Shown: positions 34,430 to 43,830 of the stretch, in pieces
How the letters are laid out: the number at the start of each line of letters is the position of its first letter
Position numbering within the stretch: position 1 is the first letter of the stretch
From: Rhodospirillaceae bacterium UBA1479
GTDB taxonomy: Bacteria; Pseudomonadota; Alphaproteobacteria; Rhodospirillales; Casp-alpha2
Direction: 5' to 3'
NCBI GenBank assembly: GCA_002325375.1
Contig: DCRZ01000001.1
Span: 186,001 to 250,000, forward strand
Length of the DNA stretch: 64,000 nt
The notes under the pieces: model-generated
What the model saw: the letters and a program-made list of their open reading frames with translations, nothing else
The model's database searches: none
What the model was told of the DNA's origin: nothing
Position numbers and translations under genes: made by a program

Positions 34430-34456
34430 AAGTCTTCTATAAGAGTTATAAGACTT
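34430..34456. promoter_or_regulatory. Putative GntR/HutC operator
   Basis: Left arm AAGTCTTCTATAA and right arm TTATAAGACTT flank GAG; apart from one extra base in the left arm they are complementary. GntR/HutC sites often read GTCT...AGAC. It lies between gntR (start 34402, minus) and the comD-like gene (start 34678, plus), in an AT-rich patch of the gap. Confidence 0.6.
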
Positions 34457-34677
34457 GCTTGACGGCGGCAAGAGCCAAGGACTATTGCGGGTACGGGCGA
34501 ACAACAAAGGGAGCGTCAATCCCAGCCCGCACGTAAAGCATTTGAGGAAACCCAGGGCGCACCCTGAACCCATACCGTTCGGCGCAAGGCCGTCCCCCCG
34601 ACCTCGTCTCAGGCATCCGTCTGCGGCGGCGGCAGGGGTCAGCGTTTTGCGCGGAACCTGGACCCGGAGGACAAGTC

Positions 34678-35175
34678 TTGTCGATTCATAAACAGATCGT
34701 CACGGACATGGTGAACAACAACATCGAGTTCATCACCACTGTTCCGTGTAAGCAGCTCGGCGGCGTGATCGAAGAAGCCGAAAACCATTCCAGCATCATG
34801 CACGTGCCGTGCAACAAGGAAGACGAAGGCATGGGCCTGTGTGCCGGCGCCTTCATGGGCGGCAAGCGTTCCGCCATCATCATGCAGAACACGGCCCTGG
34901 GCGTGACGCTCAACTCCCTGGCGACGTTGATCCAGTTCTACCACATCCCGCTGCCCATGCTGATCAGCTACCGCGGCGAACTGGGCGAGCCGGTGGCCTG
35001 CCAGGTCGAAATGGCCCTGCACACCAAGGCCCTGTTGAACCAGATGCTGATCCCGACCTACCACTTCCACAAGCGGGAAGACGCGGCCGAGCTCGACAAG
35101 ATTCTCAAGTACACCTTCATGTGCAACAAGCCGGTGGCCATTCTGACCGACGCCACCTTCTGGAAAGGGGAATGA
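34678..35175 (+). CDS. comD: Sulfopyruvate decarboxylase, alpha (Pyr-domain) subunit
   Basis: A 165-residue Pyr domain. It begins MSIHKQIVTDMVNNNIEF, reading TTG at 34678 as the start; GGAGG seven bases upstream supports it. VPCNKEDEGMGLCAGAFMGG contains the ThDP-activating glutamate, and TALGVTLNSLATLIQFYHIP follows, as in ComD. Together with the next gene product it would convert 3-sulfopyruvate to sulfoacetaldehyde and CO2. The stop overlaps the next start by ATGA. The neighbours SlcC- and ComC-like dehydrogenases make or use sulfopyruvate, which supports this substrate over phosphonopyruvate. Confidence 0.8.
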   Translation: MSIHKQIVTDMVNNNIEFITTVPCKQLGGVIEEAENHSSIMHVPCNKEDEGMGLCAGAFMGGKRSAIIMQNTALGVTLNSLATLIQFYHIPLPMLISYRGELGEPVACQVEMALHTKALLNQMLIPTYHFHKREDAAELDKILKYTFMCNKPVAILTDATFWKGE

Positions 35176-35741
35176 CCATGATCCGCTCCGAAGTTCTGAA
35201 AAGCCTGATCCCGGTCATTTCCGATCAGTTCGTGGTCTGCAACATCGGCCTGCCCAGCCAGGAACTCCACCTGCTGGACGATCAGCCGACCAACTTCTAC
35301 ATGCTCGGCACCATGGGCCTGTCGTCGTCCATCGGCCTGGGCCTGGCATTGGCGCAGAAGCAGACCATCATCGCCATCGACGGCGACGGTTCGGTCCTGA
35401 CCAACCTGGGCACCCTGCCGACCATCGGCAACAACGTGGCCGACAACTACATCCTCTTGATCATCGACAACGGCAGCTACGGCTCGACCGGCGATCAGCC
35501 GACCTATGCCGGCAAGAAGACCTCGCTGACCAAGGTCGCCGAGGCCTGCGGTTGCGACAACGTGATCGAGTGCAAGGCCGAAGACACGGCCCAGGTCATG
35601 AAGGACGCCATCGCCTCGAAGAAGATGACGGTCATCGTCTGCAAGTGCGAGTCGGGCAACATCCCGGTTCCCAATATCACCATGGACCAGGTCGTGATCC
35701 GCGACCGCTTCATGAAGGCGCTTGAAGCGGCCAACGCTTAA
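35172..35741 (+). CDS. comE: Sulfopyruvate decarboxylase, beta (PP-domain) subunit
   Basis: A 189-residue PP domain with the ThDP motif GDGSVLTNLGTLPTIGNN ending IIDNGSYGSTG. TMGLSSSIGLGLALAQ precedes it, as in ComE proteins. It forms the active decarboxylase with the subunit encoded upstream and overlaps it by four bases (ATGA); AAAGGGGA is the ribosome site. The product sulfoacetaldehyde would need Xsc, or a reductase to isethionate; neither is in this window. The gap of 157 bp to the SlcC-like gene has no clear promoter. Confidence 0.82.
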   Translation: MTMIRSEVLKSLIPVISDQFVVCNIGLPSQELHLLDDQPTNFYMLGTMGLSSSIGLGLALAQKQTIIAIDGDGSVLTNLGTLPTIGNNVADNYILLIIDNGSYGSTGDQPTYAGKKTSLTKVAEACGCDNVIECKAEDTAQVMKDAIASKKMTVIVCKCESGNIPVPNITMDQVVIRDRFMKALEAANA

Positions 35742-35898
35742 AGGCTCCTTACGTACGGTGTCCTCCCGGCCAGGGGCGGGGCGCGTCGGCAACCACCGCC
35801 GCGCGCCCGCCCTTGGCGGGTCCTTCGGGGACCGTTAAGGTCTCCCGGCTTTTCACTGGCGGCCGCCCGGCCGCCACAGCCGCCGGAGTATTCACAGC

Positions 35899-36831
35899 AT
35901 GGCCGACATCCTCATCACCGAGTTCATGGAAGAGTCCCAGGTCGCCCGTCTGGCCGAAAGCTACGACGTGTCCTATCTGCCGGACCTGGTGGCCGAACAG
36001 GACAAGATCCCGGCCCTGATGCCCGGCGTGCGCGGCCTGATCGTGCGCAACGCGACCCAGGTGCGGGGTGCGGTGCTGGACGCCGCCGACAAGCTGGAAT
36101 GCGTCGGCCGCCTCGGCGTCGGCCTCGACAACATCGACATGGACGCCTGCGCCGCAAAGGGCGTGAAGGTGTTTCCCGCCATCGGCGCCAATTCCGATTC
36201 CGTGGCCGAGCTGGCCATGGGGGCGATCTACGTCATGTTCCGCCGCTCCTATCTGGCGACGCCGGACGTGGTCGCCGGCAAATGGCCGCGCATCGAACTG
36301 ATGGGTCGCGAGGTCCAGGGCAAGACGCTGGGCATCATCGGCCTGGGCTGGACCGGCCAGGCCCTGGCCTGGCGGGCGCGCGGCAACGGCATGAACCGCA
36401 TCGCCTACGACCCCTGGGTCAAGAAGGACGATCCGCGCTGGGCCGATTGTAAGGTCGAGCGCGCCGAGACCCTGGACGAGCTGCTGCCGAAATGCGACGC
36501 GGTCTCGATCCACGTGCCGCTGACCGACGACACACGCGGCCTGTTCAACGCCCAGACCATCGCCAAGATGAAGGACCGCGCCTTGCTGTTGAACCTGTCG
36601 CGGGGCGGCATCGTCGACGAACAGGCCCTGGTCGACGCGTTGAAATCCGGCAAGCTCTGGGGCGGCTTCACCGACGTGTTCGTCGAAGAACCCCTGACAT
36701 CCCCCAACATCTTCGAAGGCGTACCCAACCTGTACTGCACGCCCCATGTCGGCCCGCGCACGGAAGAGGGCGAGGGCAAGGTATCCACCGTGACCGCCGA
36801 TGCGGTCCTCAACTGCCTGAACGGGAACTAA
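35899..36831 (+). CDS. slcC: D-isomer-specific 2-hydroxyacid dehydrogenase, probable (S)-sulfolactate dehydrogenase
   Basis: A 310-residue enzyme of the PGDH/FDH fold. The NAD motif is GIIGLGWTGQALAWRA. Catalytic residues are Arg in NLSRGGIVDE, Glu in FVEEPL and His in CTPHVGPRTEEGE. SlcC of sulfolactate-degrading bacteria belongs to this family and oxidises (S)-sulfolactate to 3-sulfopyruvate. The assignment to SlcC rests mainly on context: comDE-like genes lie upstream and a comC-like gene begins 5 bp after its stop. Family membership alone would allow other 2-hydroxyacids. Confidence 0.75.
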   Translation: MADILITEFMEESQVARLAESYDVSYLPDLVAEQDKIPALMPGVRGLIVRNATQVRGAVLDAADKLECVGRLGVGLDNIDMDACAAKGVKVFPAIGANSDSVAELAMGAIYVMFRRSYLATPDVVAGKWPRIELMGREVQGKTLGIIGLGWTGQALAWRARGNGMNRIAYDPWVKKDDPRWADCKVERAETLDELLPKCDAVSIHVPLTDDTRGLFNAQTIAKMKDRALLLNLSRGGIVDEQALVDALKSGKLWGGFTDVFVEEPLTSPNIFEGVPNLYCTPHVGPRTEEGEGKVSTVTADAVLNCLNGN

Positions 36832-36836
36832 ATACG

Positions 36837-37877
36837 ATGGCGATCAAGACCCTGGAAGAACTCGAACAGCTGGCCTTCAAGGTCTTCCTGAATTCGAATG
36901 TGTCGGAAAACAACGCGGCCCATGTCGTGCGCGCCCTGGTGCAGGCCGAAGCCGACGGCGTGCCGTCCCACGGCCTGTCGCGGGTCCCCAGCTACGCCGA
37001 CCAAGCGAAAAGCGGCAAGGTCAACGGCCATGCCATCGCGCGCCTGGAACAGACGGCGACGGCGGCGCTGCGCGTCGACGCCAACGGCGGCTATGCCTAT
37101 CCGGCCATTCATCTGGGCCTGGGCCGGGCCATGACGCTGGCCCAGGAAGCGGGCATCGTCGGCCTCGCCATCGGCAATTCCCACCACGGCGGCGTCGGCG
37201 GCCATCCGGTCGAAGCGGCCGCCCGCAAGGGCCTGATCGCCATGGGCTTCCTCAACGCGCCGGCGGCCATCGCCCCTTGGAACGGCAACCGCGCGCTCTA
37301 CGGCACCAACCCCATCGCCTTCGCCTGCCCGCGGCGCAACGCCGACGGCACGGATTGGGGCGACCCGATCCTGGTCGATCTGGCGCTCAGCAAGGTCGCC
37401 CGCGGCAAGATCATGATGGCCGCCAACAAGGGCGAGCCGATCCCCGAGGGCTGGTCCACGGACAAGCACGGCAAGCCGACCACGGACGCCAAGGAAGCGC
37501 TCGACGGCGGCCTGATGATCCCCATGGGCGACGCCAAGGGCGCGGCCCTGGTGCTGATGGTGGAAATCCTGGCGGCGACGCTGACCGGCTCCAACCACGG
37601 CTTCGAAGCCTCCAGCTTCTTCGCCGCCGATGGGGAGCCGCCCAAGGTCGGCCAGTTCTTCATCCTGATCGACCCGTCCGCCTTCGCCCATGAGGACGAG
37701 GAAACCGCCGACAACCGCTTCATCGAACGCATCGGCACCCTGGTCCAGGCCATCACCGAGCAAGACGGCGCCTGGCTCCCCGGCGTCGACCGCTGGGCCA
37801 ACCGCGCCAAGGCCAACGCCGAGGGCGTCGAGGTGGCGGATAAGCTGCTGGAAGATTTGGAGAAGCGGGCGAGTTAG
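36837..37877 (+). CDS. comC: Ldh-2 family dehydrogenase, probable (R)-sulfolactate dehydrogenase
   Basis: A 346-residue Ldh-2 family oxidoreductase. Both conserved motifs are present: DGVPSHGLSRVP with the catalytic histidine, and IGNSHHGGVGGHP. GTNPIAFACPRR is part of the cofactor site. ComC of this family reduces sulfopyruvate to (R)-sulfolactate with NAD(P)H. Next to an SlcC-like enzyme of the other stereochemistry it would complete a two-enzyme sulfolactate racemisation. The start is 5 bp after the SlcC-like stop. It is the last gene of the operon; the AT-rich island begins 13 bp downstream on the other strand. Confidence 0.77.
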   Translation: MAIKTLEELEQLAFKVFLNSNVSENNAAHVVRALVQAEADGVPSHGLSRVPSYADQAKSGKVNGHAIARLEQTATAALRVDANGGYAYPAIHLGLGRAMTLAQEAGIVGLAIGNSHHGGVGGHPVEAAARKGLIAMGFLNAPAAIAPWNGNRALYGTNPIAFACPRRNADGTDWGDPILVDLALSKVARGKIMMAANKGEPIPEGWSTDKHGKPTTDAKEALDGGLMIPMGDAKGAALVLMVEILAATLTGSNHGFEASSFFAADGEPPKVGQFFILIDPSAFAHEDEETADNRFIERIGTLVQAITEQDGAWLPGVDRWANRAKANAEGVEVADKLLEDLEKRAS

Positions 37878-37889
37878 AAAGTAACGTGC

Positions 37890-38741
37890 CTATGCTGCAT
37901 TCCTAAAGCCGGGTACGGTCGGGCAAATAATGCTGTCGCTCAGATAAATCACTTCAGTACCTATTGTTTTTGTGCCGGCACTATAATTTAGCGAATAGAA
38001 GGTAGGAGAAAAGTATTCATATGCCTTCAGGATTTCGGGGGCATTATCATACGAAAGCACCCAATTCCGCTTTTTGTGCTTTTTTAGTAGCTTTGAAATG
38101 TGAATGTGGTCGCAGTGCTCATAGAAATTTTTATATAATTTATTTCCCTTTTGATAATACGGAGGGTCTAAATAAAACAATGAATTATCATTTTTTATGT
38201 ATGCATTTGTAAAATCTACTGCATCTATATTGTGAATATTTATCTGATCTGCGTATTTTTTGATGAATTTCAGGTTTTCGATCTGTGATTTTTTTTGTAG
38301 GCGGACGTCTATTTTCCACTCACCTTTTTGCTTGTAGCCACCAATAGGGCCCGCTCCTTCGATTATTCCTGAGCGGTTGGTGCGATTGAGAAAATATGTA
38401 GAAAAACCAAGTTGCAACATGTTGTTTGTATCGCAGGTTTTCCAAATTTCATGTTGCTTGTGCCATACGTCGATATTTATGTCCGTATCTTCTATTAGTT
38501 GGCAAAATTTGTCGGTATTTTTTATTGCTGAAATCCAAAAAGCATAAATAGAAACATCAATATCATTTATATTTATTGATTTAACAAACCCATTTGCTAG
38601 TAATTTAAGTGCGAGTCCTGCCCCTCCTGCGTAGGGTTCGTAGTACTCTTTGCCAATAAGGCAATTCTCTTTTAGTAATTTTGTAAAAAAAGGATATAGC
38701 TTTGATTTCCCGCCAGGATAACGTAAGGGAGAGCTTATCAT
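37890..38741 (-). CDS. D12-class (Dam-like) adenine-specific DNA methyltransferase
   Basis: A 283-residue N6-adenine methyltransferase. SAM-binding motifs are RYPGGKSK (7-14) and EPYAGGAG (35-42); the catalytic motif is DPPYY (192-196). SRSGIIEGAGPIGGYKQ-like spacing and the NRTNRSG segment are typical of Dam/D12 enzymes. The gene is strikingly AT-rich with A/T-ending codons, unlike everything around it, which indicates recent acquisition. Its ATG shares one base with the stop of the ParB-like gene, so the two are co-translated. No restriction endonuclease is adjacent. It may protect DNA in a defence module or be an orphan methylase. Confidence 0.9.
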   Translation of the reverse strand: MISSPLRYPGGKSKLYPFFTKLLKENCLIGKEYYEPYAGGAGLALKLLANGFVKSININDIDVSIYAFWISAIKNTDKFCQLIEDTDINIDVWHKQHEIWKTCDTNNMLQLGFSTYFLNRTNRSGIIEGAGPIGGYKQKGEWKIDVRLQKKSQIENLKFIKKYADQINIHNIDAVDFTNAYIKNDNSLFYLDPPYYQKGNKLYKNFYEHCDHIHISKLLKKHKKRNWVLSYDNAPEILKAYEYFSPTFYSLNYSAGTKTIGTEVIYLSDSIICPTVPGFRNAA

Positions 38742-40066
38742 TATATATTCCTTTTTATAAATTGATCTATTGCATCACGTACAATAAAAAGCATATCCGT
38801 ATTTGGAACAACGTTGCCATGTGCTCCAAGGTTTAAATAATTGATATGAGTTTTCTTAAATTCACTCAGTATCTTTTGGTCGTCTTTTGAAAGCTTAACT
38901 GTGTTGCCTAGGCAGACATTCATAGCTGCCTCAAGGTCCATTTGTTTGCCGAGGGGATTGGCATTCTGATCGTCGATTATATGTTTTAGGACGGTCTCAA
39001 TAATCGCACGGAGCAAGAAGGTTCCTGCGCCCGGTAAATTTTTGCAGTTTATATTTCTCGCATCCTTCATCAGTTGCTCGATGACGGCGTTGTTTAAGGT
39101 CGTTGGATACGAGAAAAGTGCGTAGGGCTTTTTCTTGGTATTGCTTGACTGGCCTGACTGAGATTTTCCTTTTTCGTTTGATTTGCCACCTGTCGAGGCC
39201 GCGCTAGAAGAATTGCTCTTGCCTGCGCCTTCGTCAAAGTCGGAAAACACTTGATCATACTTGGCCGTCGCCCCAAGTCCCTTCACTGGAGCCACGACCA
39301 ACTTGGTAATTAGGTGCTTGAATTTGCTTTTCGATAGCGCATCGTCGAAGACGATCTTTAGGTTGGCCTTGTCGTAGGAAATTCCTACTTTAGATTTGTG
39401 CCCTGCCCCCTGTAGGAATCGCACAGGTGGGTTGAATTGGACCTTTGGGCTTAGAAGGGTTGCCTTCTCACTTTTGCTCCATTTCAAGCTCAAAGCACTC
39501 AGATACAAGAGATATTCAAGGATGAGCTCCCGAGTATCCCCTTGACTCAAATTGAATGCCTTAGCTGTACTCGCTATGCTTCTCCCGCTTTTCCACTCGT
39601 CGTATACAGCTTTCCTACTGCCGAGATAGCCCCAACGCTCTTTGTCACCTTCGCCAAAGTGTGACCGCGCCATTATGGGCAGCATTGCGTCGCGGTCTGG
39701 CGCGATAGAGCACTCGACATTGAGCATCGAAGCTTTGGCAGTTTCCGAAAGGCTAGGTAGGGAAAATTTATGGCTTTTGGGAATTTTCGATAAGCCGGTC
39801 AGTATTTTGTATGCGGCGATGCGGGTGTTGCCCTCAACAACCGTGTACTTGGAGCCATTTTTAACCACGTATGGCCGCTCAGCCCCGAGATTTTTACCCT
39901 CTGAGGCAACCTTTTTTATAAATTCCTCAAGGTCTTCATATTCAAAAAAATACGAGAGAATCTCATCTTCGTTTTTAGGCTGCAATTGGCTAACGATCCG
40001 AGGATTCTTAGGATCCAAGTCTATTGAACCAAGCGGAACAGTTTCGTACTGAAATTTATCAAACAT
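38741..40066 (-). CDS. ParB/Srx-domain protein, partner of the adenine methylase
   Basis: A 441-residue protein. The N-terminus is a ParB/sulfiredoxin-like domain: VPLGSIDLDPKNPRI, then VVEGNTRIAAYKIL (GNTR box at 79-82), which in ParB proteins contacts the nucleotide. A probable helix-turn-helix follows (SGRSIASTAKAFNLSQGDTR). A Ser/Gly/Lys-rich linker (about 275-312) leads to an unassigned helical C-terminal domain with LLRAIIETVLKHIID and LNLGAHGNVVP. It is not a chromosomal ParB: no ParA is present and the gene is AT-rich. It is fused by overlap to the methylase, so the two probably act together on DNA. Strong ribosome site GGGAGGGGG. Confidence 0.8.
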   Translation of the reverse strand: MFDKFQYETVPLGSIDLDPKNPRIVSQLQPKNEDEILSYFFEYEDLEEFIKKVASEGKNLGAERPYVVKNGSKYTVVEGNTRIAAYKILTGLSKIPKSHKFSLPSLSETAKASMLNVECSIAPDRDAMLPIMARSHFGEGDKERWGYLGSRKAVYDEWKSGRSIASTAKAFNLSQGDTRELILEYLLYLSALSLKWSKSEKATLLSPKVQFNPPVRFLQGAGHKSKVGISYDKANLKIVFDDALSKSKFKHLITKLVVAPVKGLGATAKYDQVFSDFDEGAGKSNSSSAASTGGKSNEKGKSQSGQSSNTKKKPYALFSYPTTLNNAVIEQLMKDARNINCKNLPGAGTFLLRAIIETVLKHIIDDQNANPLGKQMDLEAAMNVCLGNTVKLSKDDQKILSEFKKTHINYLNLGAHGNVVPNTDMLFIVRDAIDQFIKRNI

Positions 40067-40196
40067 GTGAAACCCCCTCCCTTAACTACTCCAGCTTTAA
40101 AACCTTATCGGTTGTCGTGGGAGCAATCGTGGGTTTCAAAATAAGATAATTTAGTGCTTTTTAGTAACGCTATTTTCATCGGCGCTTTGAAAGGGG

Positions 40197-41624
<1,428 letters not shown>

Positions 41625-41714
41625 GATCGTATTCCTTGAAGGCGATGGTCACTGGGGAAGTTTCCGGTCATATTTGCCACGATGGCCGCCCAACGACAAG
41701 CCGGAGCCCCGCCC

Positions 41715-43019
41715 ATGACCGCGACAATTTCTCAACCCAAGCCCGAGAATTCCAAAAGCGTCCCGCAAGGCGGCACGCCGGGGGAAACCACGGTCTGCGT
41801 CATCGGCGCCGGCATCGTCGGCGTCAACTGCGCCCTGGCGGCGGTGAAGGAGGGGTTCAAGGTCACCCTGATCGACCGCATCGAACCCGGCGAGGCCTGT
41901 TCCTTCGGCAACGCCGGCATCCTCGCCGAATGGTCGTTCGTGCCGACCTTCGGGCCGGAAGTGCTGCGCAGCGTGCCCGGCTATCTGATCGACCCCAAGG
42001 GGCCCTTGACCATCCGCTGGGCGCGGCTGCCCCATATCCTGCCCTGGCTGCTGCGCATGCTGCGCTTCGCCAGCGTTTCGCACCAACGCCGCGCCGCCGA
42101 CGCCATGCGCCATCTGACCATCGGCTGTTCCGAATCCTATGGGGCCTTGGCGGCGGAGGCCGGGGCGCCCGAGCTGGTGCGCCGCGACCCGGTGCTGCAG
42201 GTATACGACAACGCGACCGATTTCAAGAAGGCGGAGGCCGATCTGGCGTTCCGCGCGACCTACGGCATCAAGTATCAGGCGCTGGACCGCAAGGAACTGA
42301 CGGACCTGGAACCGGCCCTCGGCCCCGATTTCAAATGGGCCCATGCGCTTTTGGGCGGCGGCACCACGACCAACCCGGGCCGCCTGACCAAGGTTCTGGC
42401 CGAGACCTTCGTGAAGCGCGGCGGCACCCTGCAACAGGGGGAGGTGCGGGGGCTTGCGCGGAAGCCCGACGGCGGGTTCAGGATCGAGACGTCGGAGGGC
42501 GTGATCGAGGCGGATCGTATCGTGCTCGCCGCCGGGGCCTTTTCCCACAAGCTGGCGGCCCTGCTGGGCGAGAAGATCCCATTGGGGACCGAACGCGGCT
42601 ATCACGCCATCCTGGCCGACCCGGGGGTGCAGGTGAACCACGCCGTCGGCTGGAAGGCCCGCGCCTTCTATGCCTCGCCGATGGAGATGGGCCTGCGCCT
42701 GGCCGGCACGGTCGAACTGGCGGGGTTGGAGGCCGCGCCCGATTACGCCCGGGTGAAGGTCATGACCGATCTGGTGCCCAAGCTGCTGCCCGGCGTGAAG
42801 ACGGAAGTTTCGACGCAATGGATGGGCTTCCGCCCGACCCTGCCGGACAGCCTGCCGGTGCTGGGCCCGTCATCGGTGGCGCCGGGGCTGTTCCATGCCT
42901 TCGGCCACCAGCACGTCGGCCTGACCTGCGGCCCGGCCACGGGGCGCGTGATCGCGCGGCTGTTGAAGGGCGAGGCGCCGAACGTGGACCTGACGCCGTT
43001 CCGGGCGGACAGATTTTAG
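41715..43019 (+). CDS. D-amino-acid dehydrogenase-like FAD oxidoreductase (DadA family)
   Basis: A 434-residue DAO-family flavoprotein. FAD motif VCVIGAGIVGVNCALA sits at about residues 30-45, the SFGNAGILAEWS segment is typical of DadA-like proteins, and the C-terminal GFRPTLPDSLPVLGP and FGHQHVGLTCGP close the flavin site. It deaminates a D-amino acid or a related amine and donates electrons to the respiratory chain. Start ATG 41715 with CGGAG upstream; ATG 41682 in frame is possible. It is divergent from the GlcD-like gene, 90 bp apart, so the two may be jointly controlled. Confidence 0.88.
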   Translation: MTATISQPKPENSKSVPQGGTPGETTVCVIGAGIVGVNCALAAVKEGFKVTLIDRIEPGEACSFGNAGILAEWSFVPTFGPEVLRSVPGYLIDPKGPLTIRWARLPHILPWLLRMLRFASVSHQRRAADAMRHLTIGCSESYGALAAEAGAPELVRRDPVLQVYDNATDFKKAEADLAFRATYGIKYQALDRKELTDLEPALGPDFKWAHALLGGGTTTNPGRLTKVLAETFVKRGGTLQQGEVRGLARKPDGGFRIETSEGVIEADRIVLAAGAFSHKLAALLGEKIPLGTERGYHAILADPGVQVNHAVGWKARAFYASPMEMGLRLAGTVELAGLEAAPDYARVKVMTDLVPKLLPGVKTEVSTQWMGFRPTLPDSLPVLGPSSVAPGLFHAFGHQHVGLTCGPATGRVIARLLKGEAPNVDLTPFRADRF

Positions 43020-43098
43020 CCGCAAATCCCGAGCGGGCCGAACCCAGGCCCGCGACGACGATTTGCGCGAACAACAAGCGCCGTCAGGTCGTTCGGGG

Positions 43099-43647
43099 TT
43101 AGGCGGCCAACGCCTGTTCCAGATAGGGGCGGAAGTGGTCGATGTCCGGCGTGTCCAGGCCGGCGATCTTGGCCCGGTCGTCCCATTCGCGGACCTTCAC
43201 GGCATCTTCGTAATGGGGCAGGGCTTCGAAGGCCGTGACCTCGTCCGCGCTCATCGGCCCGCCCTGCAATTCCAGGGATTTGACCGAGGCCGGCGACAGG
43301 GTGTCGAAATACCTCGGCTGTGTGGCGCAGAGATAGCGCTTGGCCTCCACATGCAGACCGACGGCCTGGGCCACGCGGGCGTTGAAATGGCGGTCGGCCC
43401 AGCCGCGGGCGATGTCCTCGTGCTTGTCGTTGATGCCGCGGTCGGCGGCCGCCTGGCCGTGTTTCTGCATCATATGGCCGATGTCGTGCAGAAAGGCCGC
43501 GGCGATGAGATCGCCATCACCCGATTCCCGCTCCGCCAGCCAGGCGCATTGCAGCGCGTGTTCCAACTGCGACACCACTTCGGTGTATGGACGCCGGCCC
43601 AAATCAAGATAGGTTTCAAGGGCTTCGGAGAGAGGATTTTTCGTCAT
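43099..43647 (-). CDS. HD-domain protein (PhnZ-like)
   Basis: A 182-residue HD-domain protein. It has PYTEVVSQLEHALQCAWLAE, AAAFLHDIGHMM with the HD metal pair, HEDIARGWADRHF, and VAQAVGLHVEAKRYL. This overall pattern is that of HD proteins linked to phosphonate breakdown, including the di-iron oxygenase PhnZ; other members are phosphohydrolases. No other phosphonate gene is adjacent, so the substrate is open. Start ATG 43647 follows AGGAACC; the frame runs further upstream. The gap to hpnM contains an inverted repeat at 43735-43750. Confidence 0.75.
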   Translation of the reverse strand: MTKNPLSEALETYLDLGRRPYTEVVSQLEHALQCAWLAERESGDGDLIAAAFLHDIGHMMQKHGQAAADRGINDKHEDIARGWADRHFNARVAQAVGLHVEAKRYLCATQPRYFDTLSPASVKSLELQGGPMSADEVTAFEALPHYEDAVKVREWDDRAKIAGLDTPDIDHFRPYLEQALAA

Positions 43648-43734
43648 GGTCAGGTTCCTGTAAACTGAATCTGGTCCACTGAATGGGGCCTGGGGCAATG
43701 CTGTTCTGGGATTCCATCAATTTTATCATATTGG

Positions 43735-43750
43735 TCTGATGTCAATCAGA
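43735..43750. promoter_or_regulatory. Inverted repeat TCTGATGTCAATCAGA upstream of hpnM
   Basis: Perfect 6-bp arms TCTGAT and ATCAGA around GTCA, within TTGGTCTGATGTCAATCAGA. It resembles GntR/FadR-type operators (TGGTC-N-GACCA class). It lies 81 bp upstream of the hpnM start and 88 bp upstream of the divergent HD gene start. Confidence 0.5.
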
Positions 43751-43830
43751 TGAAGTTTCTTTGATCCATGCGGCACTTGAACTTACCGCATGGCCCGGTG
43801 TATGCAACGCGCCTGGAGGAGACGGTTCCA

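Noticed and set aside
38741..40066. Chromosome partition (parS/ParB) function
   Set aside because: No ParA, no parS-like palindromes and AT-rich foreign composition; the gene is coupled to a methylase instead.
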